From Sinorhizobium sp. (GTDB taxonomy: Bacteria; Pseudomonadota; Alphaproteobacteria; Rhizobiales; Rhizobiaceae): a DNA stretch of 10,626 nt. The DNA is taken from the NCBI GenBank assembly GCA_031178305.1, contig JAPSJG010000093.1:1-10626 (forward strand). Reading direction: 5' to 3'. The notes beneath the pieces are model-generated. The model saw only the letters and a program-made list of their open reading frames with translations, did not search any database and was not told the DNA's origin. Positions 8,471 to 10,626 of this stretch are shown here, one piece after another (the stretch's first letter is position 1; each line of letters opens with the position of its first letter). The translations under genes and the position numbers were made by a program.

Positions 8471-9478
8471 TCAGGCCCCTCCTCCCAAACGCACGCGCGG
8501 ATCGAGCGCGGCGAGCATCATGTCGGAGATGATGTTGCCGACGATCAGCGTTGCCGAGAGTACCAGCATGAAGGTGGCGGTCACGTAGACGTCGCCCACC
8601 CACATCGAGCCGACGATCGCCGGGCCGACGGTCGGCAGCGCGAAGATGATCGCCGTCTCGATCTCGCCGGTCAGCATGTAGGGCATCACGACGCCCTGAT
8701 ACATGATGAGCGGATGCAGCGCGTTCGGAACCGCGTGGCGCATGACGACCGCGCCTTCGCTCAGGCCCTTGGCGCGCGCCGTCTCGACGTATTGCGCGTT
8801 CAGCGTGTCGAGCAGGTTGCCGCGCATGACGCGCATGTTGTAGGCGAGCCCGCCGAAGGTCGCGATCGCCACGACCGGCCAGACATGCTTCACCAGGTCG
8901 ACGAACTTGTCCCAGGACCAAGGCGCGCCGCCATAGCGGGCGGAATGGAAACTGTTGATCTCGCTCACATTGAAATGGAAGACGAGGATATAGACGATGA
9001 TCAGGGCCATCAGGAAGCGCGGCACCGTCATGCCGAGGAAGGAAACCGTCGAAAGCAGGCTGTCGATCCAGGAATATTGCCGGGTCGCGGCAATGACGCC
9101 GAAGGAGATGCCGATCACGGAAGCGAGGATGTGGCAGACGAGCGCCAGCGCCAACGTGCGCGGCAGACGTTCGCCGACGACGTCGGCCACCGGCTTGTTG
9201 TAGTAGAGGCTGTGGCCGAAGTCGCCGCGCGTCAGGATGCCGGTCATCCAGTTGACGTACTGGACCGGCAGCGGCTTATCGAGGCCGTGTTCCTTGCGAT
9301 AGGCCTGCGCCTGGCCGTCGGCCTCCTCGAAGGAGGCGCCGCCCTGATTGATGAGCTGCGAGCGGATATAGTCGCTATAGTCCCCGGGCGGCGCCTGGAT
9401 GATGGCGAAGGTCACCACGCTCAGGACGAACAGCACCGGTATGGCAGAGGCGATGCGGACAAGCAGAAATCTGAACAT
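8471..9478 (-). CDS. ABC transporter permease, DppB/OppB type
   Basis: This is the first inner-membrane permease of the transporter. The 335-residue protein starts MFRFLLVRIASAIPVLF, the usual N-terminal membrane segment of DppB-like proteins. A periplasmic region with HGLDKPLPVQYVNWMTG (64-80) and RGDFGHSLYYNKPVADVV (84-101) follows. Further hydrophobic segments are at about 108-130, 142-168, 200-215, 258-282 and 298-322. The coupling loop YVETARAKGLSEGAVVMRHA (230-249) and NALHPLI (252-258) are textbook for the family. I chose the ATG at 9478 because GAAGGA at 9486-9491 precedes it at 7 bases and family alignment begins here. A GTG at 9532 would add 18 atypical residues. The gene partners the DppC-type permease immediately after it. 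Substrate is inferred from operon linkage to melA. Confidence 0.93.
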   Translation of the reverse strand: MFRFLLVRIASAIPVLFVLSVVTFAIIQAPPGDYSDYIRSQLINQGGASFEEADGQAQAYRKEHGLDKPLPVQYVNWMTGILTRGDFGHSLYYNKPVADVVGERLPRTLALALVCHILASVIGISFGVIAATRQYSWIDSLLSTVSFLGMTVPRFLMALIIVYILVFHFNVSEINSFHSARYGGAPWSWDKFVDLVKHVWPVVAIATFGGLAYNMRVMRGNLLDTLNAQYVETARAKGLSEGAVVMRHAVPNALHPLIMYQGVVMPYMLTGEIETAIIFALPTVGPAIVGSMWVGDVYVTATFMLVLSATLIVGNIISDMMLAALDPRVRLGGGA

Positions 9479-9552
9479 GGCCGTTTCCTTCTGTCGGTTT
9501 TCCGAGGTTGATGCCGACAGTGCCGGCACCAACCCGAAGTCAAAGGACTGCG

Positions 9553-9584
9553 GCCTTCCGGCTCCTTGCCGGACACCGGAAGGC
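9553..9584 (-). promoter_or_regulatory. Hairpin in the gap between binding-protein and permease genes
   Basis: GCCTTCCGG (9553-9561) pairs perfectly with CCGGAAGGC (9576-9584) across a 14-base loop. A competing stem, CCGGC (9558-9562) with GCCGG (9568-9572), uses part of the same arm. It starts 10 bases after the binding-protein stop and has no T-run behind it. Such stem-loops after binding-protein genes commonly protect the upstream message and lower permease expression; that role here is inferred. I see no other element in this 116-base gap. Confidence 0.55.
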
Positions 9585-9594
9585 AGGTTCAGTT

Positions 9595-10626
9595 TCAGTT
9601 GATGGGACCTGCTTCGCCGGGCTTGCCGGGAAGCTGTTCCGGATGGAGCTCGTAATCACCCTGCTTGTCGGCCGCGACGAAGACGCGTTCGCGAATGATC
9701 GTGTCTTCCGCCCAGTTGAACATGAAGATCGGCGCGCCAGGAGGAATGTTCGAGAAGCGCTTGTTGATGATCAGCGCACCCGGATATTCGGTGAGGCCTA
9801 CCGTGTCGACATCGGTCGTCGAGATCTTCTGGAACTGCTTCATGAGTTCCGCCCGCTCGTCATTGTCATTGCTCGCGATGAACTTGTTGACGATGTCGAC
9901 GAGCTCCTTCTCGTGCGGCAGGAGATCGACTTGGCCGCTTTCCGGCGCACGATGATGCCAGCTCGTACGGGGTCCGGTCGGAGCGAGCTGCGTCGTGTTC
10001 TGCACGACGGAGGTCAGCTCCTGGTCGTTGCGGCGGATGAGCCAATCGAACTTGCCCGCATATTGCGTCGCGTCCCGTTTGGTGCCGTCGACCGCGTTCA
10101 GGACCACCTTGAGGCCGAGCTGTTCCATCTGACCGATCAGGCCTTCCGCGAGATTGCGGTCGGTGCCGTAGTCCGAATTGACGAGCATCACGATCTGCAC
10201 GTCGGCGCCGCCGGCGGTCCCTTCCGGGAAGTTCACGAAGCCGTTGCCGTCCGTGTCCTTGAGACCAACCTTTTCGAGGAGCGCCTTGGCGCCTTCGAGG
10301 TCATAGGGGTAATAGATGGTCGAGTTCCGGTCGTAGAAACTCGTGCCGGAGGAGAGCCCGCCCGGATAGATCGCCGTGAACGGTCCTTTCACCAGCGCTT
10401 CCCCGAGCTTCTTGCGGTCGACCGCCATCGTCACCGCCTTGCGGAAATCGAGATTGCGGTTGAGCTCGCGGACTGCCTGGGCGCGCTCGTCCGGCTCGCC
10501 CCAGCCATTGGCCGAGTAGTTCATGCGCAGATTGTAGCCGATGACACGCGGACCGAAGGCCAATCGCGCGGGTGCGGATTCGTTCGCGGCGCGCTTCAGC
10601 GATTCGACGAAGTTTTCCGGCTGCTC
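9595..10626 (-). CDS. agpA: Periplasmic alpha-galactoside-binding protein, C-terminal part (start beyond window)
   Basis: This is the ligand-capturing subunit of the ABC transporter. The last 343 residues are visible and the frame stays open to the window edge (EQPENFVESLKRAANESAPA at the cut). It is a family-5 solute-binding protein (peptide/nickel/oligosaccharide type). Landmarks are RVIGYNLRMNYS near visible residue 27, FRKAVTMAVDRKKLGEALVK (about 57-76), the YPYDLEGAKALLEKVGLKDT stretch, and a C-terminal tail ending GEAGPIN. A TTG at 10563 is internal and not a start. The signal peptide and N-terminal lobe lie outside. S. meliloti AgpA, needed for melibiose and raffinose use, is known to be related to oligopeptide-binding proteins, and the linkage to melA fits this. 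The substrate call rests on context, since peptide and sugar binders in this family cannot be told apart by eye. Confidence 0.85.
   Translation of the reverse strand, partial: EQPENFVESLKRAANESAPARLAFGPRVIGYNLRMNYSANGWGEPDERAQAVRELNRNLDFRKAVTMAVDRKKLGEALVKGPFTAIYPGGLSSGTSFYDRNSTIYYPYDLEGAKALLEKVGLKDTDGNGFVNFPEGTAGGADVQIVMLVNSDYGTDRNLAEGLIGQMEQLGLKVVLNAVDGTKRDATQYAGKFDWLIRRNDQELTSVVQNTTQLAPTGPRTSWHHRAPESGQVDLLPHEKELVDIVNKFIASNDNDERAELMKQFQKISTTDVDTVGLTEYPGALIINKRFSNIPPGAPIFMFNWAEDTIIRERVFVAADKQGDYELHPEQLPGKPGEAGPIN

Noticed and set aside
7584..8588. 334-codon plus-strand open frame opposite the permease genes
   Set aside because: It spans two clearly real permease genes on the other strand, and its extremely charged sequence is the reverse image of hydrophobic codons.
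8469..8921. N-terminal extension of the DppC-type permease, up to 151 extra residues
   Set aside because: The extra part is an out-of-frame reading of the first permease gene, and the ATG at 8468 has a very strong ribosome binding site and the family's normal N-terminus.

Overview
The window looks like a piece of a Rhizobiaceae genome (Sinorhizobium/Ensifer or Rhizobium type). The DNA is GC-rich. It carries a malonate module matA-matB-matC of the kind described in Rhizobium leguminosarum, facing an alpha-galactoside uptake and hydrolysis operon of the kind described as agp/melA in Sinorhizobium meliloti. A match to the alphaproteobacterial EcfG/RpoE2 stress promoter consensus supports the same placement. 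The genus is inferred from gene content and not proven.

Layout: positions 1-3799 hold a plus-strand malonate operon. It has the C-terminal part of malonyl-CoA decarboxylase (matA, cut by the left window edge), malonyl-CoA synthetase (matB, overlapping matA by 4 bases) and a malonate carrier (matC). MatC imports malonate, MatB activates it to malonyl-CoA, and MatA decarboxylates that to acetyl-CoA. Two perfect hairpins sit between matB and matC.

Positions 4263-10626 hold a minus-strand operon that enters from the right edge. In transcription order it has a periplasmic binding protein (agpA-like, cut by the right edge), two inner-membrane permeases, one polypeptide with two ABC ATPase domains, and a family-4 alpha-galactosidase (melA). 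The transporter belongs to the peptide/opine/nickel ABC family, yet it is operon-linked to a glycosidase, so it probably imports melibiose- and raffinose-type galactosides whole for cleavage in the cytoplasm. A strong intrinsic terminator follows melA. A 9-bp hairpin lies in the only large gap of the operon, between binding protein and first permease.

The two operons converge on a 463-base interval, 3800-4262. It is not empty. It contains a small minus-strand gene for a 61-residue, very hydrophilic protein with no Cys, Phe, Ile, Leu or Tyr. Its gene has a good ribosome binding site and, upstream, a perfect GGAAC-N16-CGTT promoter match. This small, probably general-stress-regulated gene is the most noteworthy item. 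The other genes fit known families well, and I found no mobile element, CRISPR array, tRNA or rRNA.
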